DNA from: Myrmaecium sp. VS I D KN 1
Lineage: Eukaryota; Ascomycota; Dothideomycetes; Valsariales; Valsariaceae
Length of the DNA stretch: 64,000 nt
NCBI GenBank assembly: GCA_019775845.1
Contig: JADQAV010000002.1
Span: 2,046,001-2,110,000, forward strand
Reading direction: 5' to 3'
Part shown: positions 1 through 11,999 of the stretch, piece by piece
How positions within the stretch are numbered: the stretch's first letter is position 1
Layout of the letters: each line of letters starts with the position of its first letter
Program-made: the position numbers and the translations under genes
Notes under the pieces: generated by a model
Told to the model about the DNA's origin: nothing
Database searches by the model: none
The model's input: only the letters and a program-made list of their open reading frames with translations

Positions 1-3000
1 TTCCTTATTATAGATCTTATAGTTATACTTTTTTAAGAAGAAAGTATATAACCTAAGTAAACTATCTTTACTATACTAAGAGAGGACTCCCTTAATATTA
101 TAGCCTAAAGAATCGCTCTTAATAACTATTATATAAAGGGGGTTAAATATTATAAGTACTAGCCCTTCTAAGAATATCTTCTTTAGCTTTATAAAGGCGT
201 TTTAATAGTCCTTTATCTATCTAAAGGCCTTATTCTTATAAGTTCTACTAGTAGTTATACGACCTTTAAGAAGTCCTTTATAAAATATTAGTAGAAGTTA
301 GTAAAGCCTAGAAATCCTCTAATTCTTTTAATAGAAGATAGGGCTTCTTATTCTTATATTACCTTAACTTTTATAGGATCTATCTATACTCCTCCTCTCG
401 CTTATATAATAAATTTAAGGTACTTAGTCTCCTTTACTTTAAATTTATATTTATTAATATTTAAGTAAAGCTTAGCTTCCTTTAACTTCTCTAATACCTT
501 TTTAATCTTTATATAATAGTTTTCTAGGCTCCCGTCCGAATATATTAATATATTATTTATATAAGCTAAGTAGAATTTATCTAAGTACTCTCTTAAAATC
601 TAGTTAATATACTTTTAGAAAGTACTTAGGGTATTTATAAGGCTAAAGGGGGTAACTAGCTATTTATATAAGTTATATCTCGTATAAAAAGTTATTATCT
701 ACTCCTTTCTTTTAATAATTTAGATCTTATAGAAGATTATATTAATATCTAGTTTTATAAACTACTTAGCTTAGCTAATCTACCTAAGAGTCTTATAGAT
801 TAATAGTAAAGAATATCTATCCTTTTTTTATAATTATATTTAAGGCTTAGTAGTTTATATAGAAGTATAAACCTCCTTCTAACTATTATATAAAAATAAC
901 TAGAGTTACTATAGAAGAATAGCTAACCTAGATAAAGTTCTTATTTAAGAATTTAGTAAATATTTTCCTTAATACTATTAGTTCGTCCTAGATTATATTA
1001 TATAAAGAGCCCTATAATATCTCTAGCTCCTTTCTGTCCTTTTATATAAGCTTAATATTATAGTTAATCTTAGGGCCCCGGTATAGTAGGAGTAAGAAGG
1101 CGTTTTCTAGTTTAAATAGGTTTAAGTAAGCCTAGTATTATTTAAGTAGGCTCGTATAAAGGTTAACCTTTTCTTTAAATATAAGAGCCTTCTAGATATT
1201 CCCTAAAATTATTATAAATATTTAAATATCTCCTTTTTTTTTCTCTTTTTTAATAGGGCTCCTATAGTAGAGGTATATATTTAAGTAATTTCTATTTTTA
1301 ATAGGGGTTTCCTCCCTCTATTCCGTAGCTTAACCTTAATTATATAAAGGAAGATCCTTCCTCTTTTTAAATCTATTTAAATATTATAATAGTTTAGCTA
1401 TAGCTTCTCTAAAATTAAGTTATATCTTAAGTAGTTTAGAAGGACGTAGAAATAAACTCTTTCTTCTTTATATAGTTTAATATCTAGCCTTATTTATATA
1501 ATTTATATAATTTAGCCTTCTCCTCTAGCTACCCCCTTTACTCTCCTAGAGTTAATTTAAATATCGGAAACCGATACTTTTATATAAACTACTTACTAAT
1601 AATTCTATAACTTAAATATCTATTATTTATTAGGGTGCATGCTATATATACCTTATTAACTATTATATAAATAATAAAGGGAGATAAGTTTATATATAAT
1701 CTTTTAAAGTCTTACTAATTAAAGAGAAATTTTATAAACTTTATACTATTATCCCCTTATTTATAACTTTATATAAAAGTTATACTTTTCTCTATTCCTT
1801 ATTAGCTAACTAATACTCTCTACTATTAATATCCTTAGCTTCTTTTATATCTTATATAGCTATAATTTATTTAGGCCTCTAGGCCGGGAGTAGTTAGTAT
1901 TATCTAGCGAAGTAATTCTTCTTACTATATTTAAAATATACTCCTTCTATTCTTCTCTTTTATAACTTATTTAAAGTTACCTATTTAGCGCGCGTATAAG
2001 GTTATTATTCTTATATCTTTATAATATTTACTTTAGTTAGTTCCTAATTTATCTAGTCCTAGTTATAAAACGGTTAAGTAGGGGTCTAAGGCTAGAACGT
2101 TAGTATTATATAATAATTAGTATAATTCTAAGTTTAAATTATTACTTTCTAGTCCTTATCTACCTACCTAAACTAGTTATAATAGTCTTTATATAACTTA
2201 GCCCTCCTAGCCCCGATTATTCCTTATAGGAGCTTTATATTAATAGTTATTTAGAGAAGAGCCTTCTTCTAATCGTCCGCCTAAGATAGGCCTCCGGTTT
2301 TAATTATAATCTTATTAAACTTACTTAGGAACTCTTTTAAATCCCGAGATCCTTACTTTATAATATTAACTTATATAAGGGCTTTTTACTAATTATTAAT
2401 ATCCCCGAAGATAATATCTATAACCTAGTATAACTTATCTACTTATAGTACTTTATTATTCCCTTCCTTTATATAAATCTAAAATAAGATTCTTTAAGTA
2501 GCCTTTCTACCTAGACGGCTAAAGATATACTAAACCTTCTCCTCCTCTATATTAAAGTAATAGGCGTCTATTACTAGTTTTATATAAAGGTTTATCCTAA
2601 ACGCTAGGTACTCTTTTAGGTTATTATAAATATATTAAGTTAAGTTAGGAAAGTATAGTCTCGGTAAGGCCTTAGCTATTATAGTTAGGACTTTAATAGT
2701 AGAGGAAGTAGAGAGTATTATTATAGCTACTCTCTAATTCTAAAGTAATTTAATTACTTAGTTCTACTATTAAATAGTTATAAGCTTATTATATAATTAT
2801 ATAACTTCTTTAGTAAGGGCGTCTAGATTAATATCTAATATCTCTATATTAACTATATAGTACCCGGGGAACCTAGCGTATTTAAAAAAGATAATTCTAA
2901 TATTATAGTCTGAACTATAGCTAAGAATAGCCTAATAGATTAATTATAAAATAAGAAGGATTATTTAAGAAAGAAAAGTTAAGAATATAAGGAGGCTTAC
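1..3000 (-). mobile_element. Gypsy-type LTR retrotransposon fossil, RIP-degraded
   Basis: On the minus strand a conceptual reading still resembles Ty3/gypsy proteins. A gag-like region lies at roughly 2.1-2.7 kb and a reverse-transcriptase-like region, including the neighbourhood of the catalytic motif, at roughly 0.4-0.9 kb. This gives the gag-then-pol order expected for a minus-strand element. The RNase H and integrase portions would lie beyond the left edge of the window, so the copy is cut by the window. It is thoroughly broken, with very many breaks. The right-hand limit is approximate and I could not define an LTR. Age cannot be judged from divergence because RIP saturates quickly; it has passed through at least one and probably several sexual cycles. 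Confidence 0.75.
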
Positions 3001-3209
3001 TAATTTATATAATACCCCTAGGAGGTTACGTATATAAGTACGTAATAGTTATATATTAGCTTATAAAGCCTTACCTCTAGTAAGGTAAGTCCTTTAGCCT
3101 CCTAGGCCTTAGGCCCCTTATAAATAGCGAGATATCTTATAAAAGAATTATATAAAGGAAAGAAATAATAGTATAAAGAGGATAAGAGACTAACTAAACT
3201 ATTATATAT

Positions 3210-3247
<38 letters not shown>
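3210..3247. repeat. (AGT)n microsatellite, about 12 units
   Basis: Uninterrupted AGT/TAG trinucleotide tract inside the RIP block. It contains no CpA or TpG on either strand, so it would be invisible to RIP and could have expanded afterwards. Confidence 0.95.
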
Positions 3248-5094
3248 ATAATACTAATATAAATAGTAACTACTTTAGGTTTTAGTAGAGAAGGGAGGGG
3301 GTTTACTAAGTATAAATACTCTTAGAATAAAGAGATTATAAGTTTTATACTTTTTATAGTAACTATATACGCGACTAAAAGCTTAATAAACTTATGTACT
3401 ATAACTATTATATTATAGAATTTTAGTACGTTAGTATATATATTAAGAACTTTAGATTATAATTATATCGCGTCTATTTATACCTTAATAAGAGACCTGA
3501 GATTACGCTAAATATTTATATAAGATTAATTAGTCTACTATAATATAAATAATAATATATACCTTCCTATATAAATTTATATAGAAAGGTATATATATAT
3601 AGATTTAAGGTAGGTAGGAGGTATAAATTATACTCTTATAGAAGTATTTTATAAGGTTAGTCGAGGTAATAATATTAATATAGCTCTATATATAGTAGAA
3701 GATATTAAAGAAGGCTACTAGTATATAGCGGTAGGAGAGCTTATTATAAATACTATTAATATTAGTAAGGCTTTTAAATATTAATATCTCTTCTATTATA
3801 GTAGTAAGATATTACTTTAAATATTACGTTAGCTCTAATAATAGATAATAGATAAAATACTTACTTAGAAAGTATTAAGAATATCGCGCTTATAGGCCTT
3901 AACTTAATTTATATAAAGCCTCTATATAGACTAGTACTTAAATAACTCTACCTTAATATTATTACTATATACTAGGCGTGTAAGTATATCTAAGTAATAA
4001 TTTAAGTATAGTAGAAATAAATCCTAATATTAAGTATAATCTAATCTACGTAACTTTTTATCGTTACTATTAATTATTATTATATTACTAGCCTTTTATT
4101 TAAGGTAAGGCTAGTATTAGGGAGTAGTATAAACCTTATAAAGCTTATTAAGTATACTTTAAAAAAGGAGAAATAATTAAATACTTCTATACGCTTATAA
4201 ATAGTAAGGCGATAGAAGTATCTATATATACCTACTCTAATAGTACCTTATCTTAGTACTAAATAACTACCTTATCTAGCCTAATAAATAAGTTATTATT
4301 AAGCGAAAAGTTAATAATAGCTAGGAGAAATATTAAAGTTATTACGAATAAGGTATTTATAGATATAAATTTAAAGATATAGTAGATAGAATAAAAGAAT
4401 AACTTTTATATAATATAAAAGAAATAAAATACAGCGACCGGGCGCGGCTAATACTAGTAGGAGGTTAAATATATAAAAATAGTATAAGGTTATACTATAA
4501 GTATTAACTATATAGCACGCTAAGTAAGCTAGCTAAACTAAATAAATATAATTTAATTACTAATTTTATACCGTGTAATACTTAATATTATACTAATATA
4601 TATATAAACTAAGCGCGTACCGATTAATAACGCTATATATTTAATATTATATATATACTATATAGTACTATTATAAGCTATTTTAGTATATATATTATTA
4701 CTTAGTTTACTTTTTATTTTACGTACTAAATAATCTATAGAGAATATACTATTATTAACCCTTACTATTTATACGTCTTTCGTGTGGAATTATATATATA
4801 TATGCGATTTTTATATAGTATCTACGGAGCTACTACTACGACCGATTTAACACCGGAACCACGACCCCGTCTATCCGCTAAGGTAAAACATCGTTTCGGA
4901 TTGGCTTTCGTGGACTTCTCCCGCAGCCTTAAACTCCCCGACGCGTCCACGTGACCTTACGACGCGTCGACGCCCCGTAACGCGTCCGCCATCATAATGG
5001 GCGAGACTTCTATTGCGACACGGCTTGCCTGACAATCCGCCAGAACTCATCACCACCTCTCCTTGATCGCCGGATTCCTGCTCATTGTATCCTT

Positions 5095-8000
5095 ATGTCC
5101 ACCCGACAAAAGTCTTTTTTTGATCAGCCGGCTAAAGCAAGAGTAACATAACAGCCCCAATTCCATAAACCGTTTAGTATGCTCACATCGATACCGGATA
5201 GCCTTTTCGCACTCACTGGAAGCGCACGAACAGCGCCAATGACGCTTCGAGGACGCATCCTCCCCCAGCGAAAGATGCAACTCCCCGACCGCCAATAGCA
5301 GCATCTTCGCAATCCAGAAACAAACTTAAGGCTTTCCAGTTCGTTGAAGGAAAACCAACTGAGCCAGCGTTCGCAGATCCGGCAGACAAGGAGAACGAAG
5401 ATCGCCACAGCATGGCTACTGCATCTGAGGACGGGAAAGCTCAACAGCGGACGCCACAGAAAGACTGCCCAACCCCCCAACTCTTACAATGGAAGACCTT
5501 TCCTCCGTCCACCCCTTCCACAAGGCTTCCTCTTGCAGACCTGATAGGCTGCCAGGAGGAGGACACACGGGAAGGCCATAGGAAAGATGCGTCGCCAGAA
5601 GAAATGCTATACTGGCAACATAACATACCATCGTCAAATCCAGGCGCAACCACACCTGCGCCGCTCATGGGAAGAAAGAGGGCGCGTAGCTCATCGCCTG
5701 TTGGGGGCTCACAGGAAATAGGCGGAGGTCTCCAGGGGAAAGGACTGGATATTCAGAATGCTCAAACAAACCAGAAAACGCCTCAAGCAGATCCTGCTGC
5801 TAATCTATGGAGTCGATATGCCACCAACGCAGGGGTTAGAGCCACTCCTCTCGCCAAAAGGTCCGGAGTCTTAGCGAACATCATCACTGACTCCTCACCT
5901 CGCTCTTCGGCCATGGCAGGCAGCGTGAGTGGGTTGCGTAGATGGGCAAGCTGCGGACTGGAATGGCCGATGTCAAGAACGAAGCGGCGAAAGACAACCG
6001 GTGTATTTCGTGACCAAGAAAACCAAGAACAGCAGACAGACGACGTATTTGAGCTACCGACTATCGACGAACCGGATCGCGGAAAGTCCAAGTTCTCTAA
6101 AGTGGGACTGCTTGTAGAACGGATCCAAGAAACTTTAGCGAAACCACCGAAACAGAACATGGCCAAGGGACCCTCAAGCTCGTCTCCGCTCCCAGACGCT
6201 GTGCCTTTCCCTGTACTCCGAGGCACCTCGCTGATTCAACGCCTGCCTCGCATTCCTGAAACAGGTATACTGGGTACTGGCAAAGATGTTGATGCTGAGC
6301 CCACCACGAAAGAGACTCTTCCTCCCAGTTCTTCTGACTTCGGTGACGTCGACATTGACCTCGACATGGTGGAAGCGATGGCGGCTTCTGGAGCGATATC
6401 TGCCACGGTCGCAACCAATGCAGACGCAATTGTCTCTCATTCTGCCTCACCGCCTCAATCACCCTCAAAAAGATCTACATCTACAAATAAGCAATCGCTC
6501 GATACAGATGAGGAGTATGGTCTAGGAGACGATGAAGAAACCTTCGCTGCTGACCTGGAGAATGTGGCATCGTTATATGATAGCTGCTCGGCCGGTGCCT
6601 CCAGACCTACATCAGCTGTGGCATCAGCCTCCTTGGATCGACCGCTGAATGGGTCTGCCAATAGAATTTCATTTGATGCCTCCGATGACGAGTTTGGGAA
6701 TGGAGAAATCGACGATGAGCAATTAGTGACTGCAGCGACTCAAGCAATCCGCGAGAGTTGCGCCGGTCAGGCCAATGTATGTATTTCCTATCGAGGTCAA
6801 GCTACCGCTAAGATACTAAGGACTAGAAGAGCCAGCCAAATTTTCGAGCAATCCAAAGGTACCTAGTTGTCAACGTGATTGAAGGCCAGTACCAGACCGA
6901 TAGAGGGCAAACACGTCAGGAAAAGGTAGGTATTCCAGCATACCTATTAAGGGGAATATGTTCTCACGTCATTTCCAGACACTCGTTCTCGAAGAAGAAA
7001 AGACGACGAACGAAAGGGTCGTCAGCCTTCGGCAATCCTGGTTTGATACGCCAGCCGTGCCAGGAGATTACGTTCATGTCTTTGGGCGTTTTTCTGTCAC
7101 CGGCCACTGCATAATAGATGATGCGGAAAATATGCTTATTCTTCATCCTGACCATCTCATCTCAGCAACTGTCGTGGGCGATTCATTCGGCTGCACCCGC
7201 CGTGCTGTTTTGCAGGATCGGATCAAAGCAACAAGCAAAGCTAGTCCCCCGCAACTGTATGGAACGATCTTGCATGAGCTGATTCAGGAGGCTCTCAAAG
7301 TCAATCGGTGGGACTCTAGTTGGTTGGAAAAGACCATTGAGAGCATTATCCCTAAACACTACGAAACGTTATTAGAGATCGGATTGTCGGTTCAGCAGGC
7401 TCTCGAACATCTAAGGAGTAGGCTACCTGAGATGCAAGGTTGGGCAAAAACCTTTATGCGATCCAAACCTATTGTAAGTGTCTGCCTTCATGGGATGGGC
7501 CAAAGGGGCTTTCACTAATCATCTTCTCAGCCTGCTGCTGTGATCAACGATAGAGGCAGTAAACGAGTGACTATGAGTATCAATAAGCTTCTAGATGTCG
7601 AGGAGCATGTCTGGTCGCCAGCATACGGTCTTAAGGGAAACATTGATGCAACTGTCCAAGTTGAAATGCATGACGAGTCTGGTGAGAAAACCTTAACCGT
7701 GCCGTTCGAGGTTAAGACAGGTAAAAATTCTCAACCTTCGCACCGGGCACAAACTGCTTTATATACGCTGCTTCTGTCAGACAGATACGGTAAGTACTGT
7801 GCAAAACGTTCGAGAATTTAGCTGACTCCAAGAAGATGTCAATGTATTTTACGGCATTCTTTACTATATGGAAAGCTCTGAGATAAGCAGAATCCCTGCC
7901 ATACGTAACGAGCTCGTTCATTTGATCATGAAGCGTAACGAAATCGCTTGCTATGTGAGAGATAAACTCGACCTGCCGCCAATGCTCAAGGACAACCGTC

Positions 8001-10546
8001 TCTGTGGAAACTGTTACGCTCAAAAGTCATGCTTTCTATACCATAAACTCGCGGAGGATGGAAGTGGCGAAGCTCTGGGCCCGAAGGCCAAGGTCATTTT
8101 TGACAACCTTGTGTGTTCACTAAAACCCAAAGACCAGGACTTTTTCCGGAGATGGGAAACGCTCTTGACCAAGGAAGAATCAGAGATGGTGCGGTCCAAA
8201 CGTGAGCTCTGGACGATGCTCAGCACCGAGAGAGAAAAACTTGGCCGGGCGTTCTCCCGCGTTGTGGTTGAGCCTGGATCGGCTCTGGAAGATCCAGATG
8301 CGCAAAAGATTAACAGATTCCACTATACTTTCCTCAAAGATAGTGCCTCACCTGGTTTCAGCTTTACGGAATCCCAGCTCACGGTGAATGATCCTGTTGT
8401 GGTCTCAGACGAAGACGGTCACTTCGCATTGGCAATGGGCTACGTGACAGCCGTCAAGAAGCACCGCATTACGGTCGCGGTCGATCGACGCTTGCACAAT
8501 GCTCGAACTAAACAGCCTGGGTTTGATCCGGCGACCTGTCAGACATTCGCAGGCATCATGGAGATGCCCCCGGGAGACATTGCCGCGGCGCAGTCGAGCC
8601 AATCATCGAGTGAAAACCCTATTCTGTACAGGTTGGACAAGGATGAGTTCAGCAACGGAATGGCTGCGGTGAGGAACAACCTCATTCAGATTATGGACGA
8701 TGGCGTGTACAAGGCTCGCCAACTGCGCGCCCTCATTGTTGATGGGGAGGCACCGAGATTCAAGCCAGCCTCGCATGTGCCGCCATATGCTACCGAAGCA
8801 GACCTGGCCATGAACTCGGATCAGAAAGCTGCTGTAGCAAAGGTTATGTCGGCTGAAGATTATGCCCTAGTCTTAGGTATGCCGGGCACAGGCAAGACTA
8901 CGACCATATCTCACATCATCCGATCCCTCGTCAACAAGGGCAAAAGTGTTCTCCTTACCTCCTACACTCATAGCGCTGTGGACAATATCTTGCTCAAAAT
9001 AAAAGACCTCAAAGTCCTCCGCCTCGGACCAGTCTCTAGGATACATCCGGAAGTGCAAGACTTCGCCCTGCTGGCAGCGGAACCCCCTAAGAATCTTGAA
9101 GAACTTGAACGCACCTGGATGGAGCCTCTGGTTGTGGCGACTACCTGCCTTTCCATAAACCATCCCCTCTTCTCGCGCCGTATCTTCGACTATTGCATAG
9201 TGGACGAGGCCTCTCAGATCACACTTCCGGTTTGCCTTGGGCCAATCCGCATGGCAAACACATTCGTCCTTGTTGGGGATCACAACCAACTCCCGCCTCT
9301 CGTGCAGAATAGAGAAGCAATGGCTGGTGGACTGGATATCAGCCTCTTCAAATTGCTTTCAGACCGACATCCCCAAGCCGTCGTCAATCTCGAGCACCAA
9401 TATCGTATGTGCGCCGACATTATGCTACTATCCAACCAGCTCGTCTACCATGGCAGCCTCAAGTGCGGTAATTCCGACGTGGCCAACCGATCGCTTTTTC
9501 TTCCCAATATCGCTGCGCTTGACCAGCATCACAGCAACCATCGGCAGGGTTCTCATCAGGCGAGCATCTGCTCCGGTCTTGCTGACACTCGTTGCTATCT
9601 CATGCAAGCCCTTCGCTCGGAAACTAAGGTCCTGTTCCTCAACACCGATACTCTGTGCCCCTGCCCAGACTCGCCGTCACTTGAAAACGGGAATGGACTG
9701 GGCGGCAGCAGAGTGATCCTTAACTCCACTGAAGCTCGGGTGATCACGCAGCTCGCCTCCTCGCTTCTCAGCACCGGCCTTGATCCCTCAGAGCTCGGTG
9801 TCGTGACGTTCTATCGATCACAGTTGGCGTTGTTGAGATCCTCACACAAGCACAAGCACCAGGGGGGCGCAGCCACCAGCGCCCCGCCAGTGGAATTCCA
9901 CACGGCCGACAAGTTTCAAGGGCGGGACAAGGAAGTGGTGCTCGTGAGCTGCGTGCGCTCGAATCCGGACGCTGTGGTTGGAGACCTGCTCAAGGATTGG
10001 CGAAGAATCAATGTTGCCGTCACGCGGGCGAGGAGCAAACTGCTGATTGTGGGCAGCAAGCGCACACTTAGCAAAGGCAATGAGCTGTTGGCGTCGTTGG
10101 TAGGCATATGTGAGAGCAAGGGTTGGGTGAGAGACCTGAGCGAAGCTGATCTGGAGGGCCATTGGTTCGAGGATGTGAGCGGGACGTGGGCAAGTCAACA
10201 GGCTAGCAGTCAGCTGCAGGTGACCGCGGCGGACAGCAATGCACAACCGAAGACCATCGGTGGTATCGATGATATAATGGAGGAAGTGCTGGAGGAGGTG
10301 TCGAAATCCCAGAACTTCAGGTCGCCCAAAAACACCAGGAAATGTCGGGCTGTCCTGAGTCCGAGAAAGATGGGCGGACCAACAAATAGGAAAGCGCATA
10401 CTCAAGGTTTGAAGCCCAAACCTTTGAGCCCAACGAAATCGGCCCAGAACCGCATGAAGGTGCCGAAGAAGGTGGGCAAGATTGGGCCCAAAGCTTTGTT
10501 GGGTTCCAAAAGCGTGTTGAGGGATATTGTTCACGATGCTCTCTAG
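5095..10546 (+). CDS. dna2: DNA replication ATP-dependent helicase/nuclease Dna2
   Basis: Dna2 trims long 5' flaps during Okazaki-fragment maturation and resects double-strand breaks in the nucleus. I place six exons: 5095-5142, 5223-6776, 6836-6925, 6979-7473, 7531-7789 and 7833-10546, giving 1719 codons. All phases agree. The first intron may instead end at 5201, also in frame. Visible features are a long disordered, acidic N-terminus, a PD-(D/E)XK nuclease core with Asp about 768 in GNID and Glu/Lys about 789/791 in FEVKTGK, and the four Fe-S cysteines (about 636, 873, 876 and 882, the last three in CGNCYAQKSC). A superfamily 1 helicase follows, with Walker A GMPGTGKT near 1164-1171 and DEAS near 1273. 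The short first exon starts MSTRQKSFF, and its frame is stopped upstream of exon 2 unless spliced. The C-terminal tail is basic. The gene abuts the RIP block and converges with the APS kinase gene. Confidence 0.95.
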
Positions 10547-10827
10547 GACAGTGTATAGAGCCCTAGTTATTGGTTATGGACATATTGGGTAGAGTTATCT
10601 GCTTGGGCTGGGTCATGACGGCCTAGGGTGGATTTCTAGGGACGCCTGATAGTTAGATAAGTAAACTTGGATATCGATATGCAGCCGCATGCTCAACCTT
10701 TAGAAGTGCAGCGATTCATCAGAATAAGCGCTAGATTTTGGTATATCTTGGTCTATGTCCCGCTGCTTTTCAGCTCCACACTCTATATGCAATGTATACT
10801 TCATGGCCTGGAATTTCTCTTCCCTAT

Positions 10828-11635
10828 TCAAGCCTTCAGCAGGCCCTTGCTGTCAAGATATTCGACAATCTTTGCCACAGCCTCCTCGACGCTCATTTGG
10901 TCGCTCCGGATGTGAATCTCGGGGTTCTCAGGCGCCTCGTAGGGAGCGGAGATGCCGGTGAACTCGGGAATGACGCCAGCACGGGCCTTCTTGTAAAGAC
11001 CCTTGGGATCGCGCTGCTCGGCGACCTCAATGGGCACATCAACGAAGACCTCAATGAAGGCAAGAGGCTCATCACCCTCGGCGTTGGTAGTAGCGTGCAA
11101 GTCACGGGCGACCTTGCGGTCGGCGCGATAGGGAGAGATGAAGGAGGTGATGGCAATCGTAGCCGAATCGGCAAAGAGCTTGGCAACCTGGTCGGGGACG
11201 CGCGTCAGCCTTGAGGTTCTGGGAGAACCGCAACCCGCGAGCGCGCGAAATCAAATAATGGATTGGAAGGATAACCCCTTCGCCGTTAGCTGTTTGCTCG
11301 ACATACCTCAGCTATCCGCCTGATGTTTTCGTTCCTGTCCTTCTCGGAGAAACCCAAGTCCTTGTTCAGGCCGAAGCGCACGTTGTCACCGTCCAGACGG
11401 TAAGCGGCAAGGCCCAAGTGCAGAAGGTGCTGCTCCAGCGCGGTGGCGATGGTGGACTTTCCGGAGGCAGAGAGGCCAGTGAACCAGATGGTGTATCCCT
11501 TCTGCTTGCGGTAGCTGTTGCGCTCAGCGCGAGAGAGGGAGGGGTGCCAGGTGATGTTGCTGTTGGAGCGCCAAAGCGAGGCACGGTCAGTCACTCAATG
11601 GAAGAAACAGAGCGAAAGAAGACATACGTAGCCAT
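10828..11635 (-). CDS. sD: Adenylylsulfate (APS) kinase
   Basis: This enzyme phosphorylates adenosine 5'-phosphosulfate to PAPS with ATP, the second step of sulfate assimilation, in the cytosol. There are three exons: 11628-11635 (8 nt, ATGGCTAC), 11307-11559 and 10828-11187, which encode 206 residues. That is the length I recall for Aspergillus APS kinases, and the predicted start MATNITWHP also matches them. The P-loop GLSASGKST is at residues 31-39, followed by the family motif [11 protein letters not shown] and, near the end, the conserved GLYKKAR and FTGISAPYE segments. Without the 8-nt exon no good start fits the family N-terminus. It is transcribed divergently from the nucleoside hydrolase across 364 bp that contain a Gcn4/CpcA-type site. 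It appears complete. Confidence 0.95.
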
Positions 11636-11999
11636 TGTGAAAGTTCGAAGTTAGTTGAACGATGGAGAGACAGAGAAGAAAGCGAAATGGATGGGCGAGG
11701 GGGTGAAGAAGGAAATAGCAATGGAGGGGCGGCTCGGTGGGTGGGCGGCGACGAAGGGTCCGCACTAAATCTCCTTAACGCGATGACGTGCTCGTCAGGG
11801 GTAAGCGGAGCGGAGCGGAAAGGCGGGCGGACGGCGGGGCGGGTGACTCGGGACGCCCCAAAGCTGAGTCAGCGCGGGGGGGTTTCTATCAGTCAAGTCC
11901 CCCGCTCACTTAACAGCGAAGTGCGCACTTAGAACTAGTGATACGGTCATCTACCTCTTTCTAACACCTCGTACGCCCCATAACCAGGCATAATCCACC
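11636..11999. promoter_or_regulatory. Divergent promoter, APS kinase / nucleoside hydrolase
   Basis: A 364-bp intergenic space between two divergent starts, GC-rich in the middle. It holds TGAGTCA at 11865-11871, a near match TGACTCG at 11844-11850 and a CRE-like TGACGTG at 11784-11790. Palindromic TGA(C/G)TCA is the binding sequence of the Gcn4/CpcA bZIP factor (cross-pathway control). Related bZIP factors such as MetR/Cys-3 regulate sulfur genes. Which factor acts here is inference. Confidence 0.6.
11865..11871. promoter_or_regulatory. TGAGTCA bZIP (Gcn4/CpcA-type) site
   Basis: Perfect 7-bp TGAGTCA, 230 bp upstream of the APS kinase start and 129 bp upstream of the hydrolase start. A second half-matching TGACTCG lies about 20 bp away. 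The site is seen directly; its use is inferred. Confidence 0.5.

Larger units (their letters stand above)
1..4830. repeat. RIP-exhausted AT-rich block
   Basis: This stretch is overwhelmingly A/T with TpA as the dominant dinucleotide. The dinucleotides CpA and TpG are almost absent, with only a handful over 4.8 kb, so ATG codons and open frames essentially do not occur. That is the signature of repeat-induced point mutation, which converts CpA to TpA in duplicated DNA during the fungal sexual cycle. The composition changes abruptly to normal, GC-balanced sequence at about 4.8 kb. The left part is a retrotransposon fossil (separate entry). The part from about 3.0 to 4.8 kb has the same composition but I recognise no element in it. 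No host gene is visible here. Confidence 0.93.

Noticed and set aside
3210-3247. Short regular repeat that could be taken for an array
   Set aside because: It is a plain AGT microsatellite without spacers; CRISPR arrays are not expected in a fungus.
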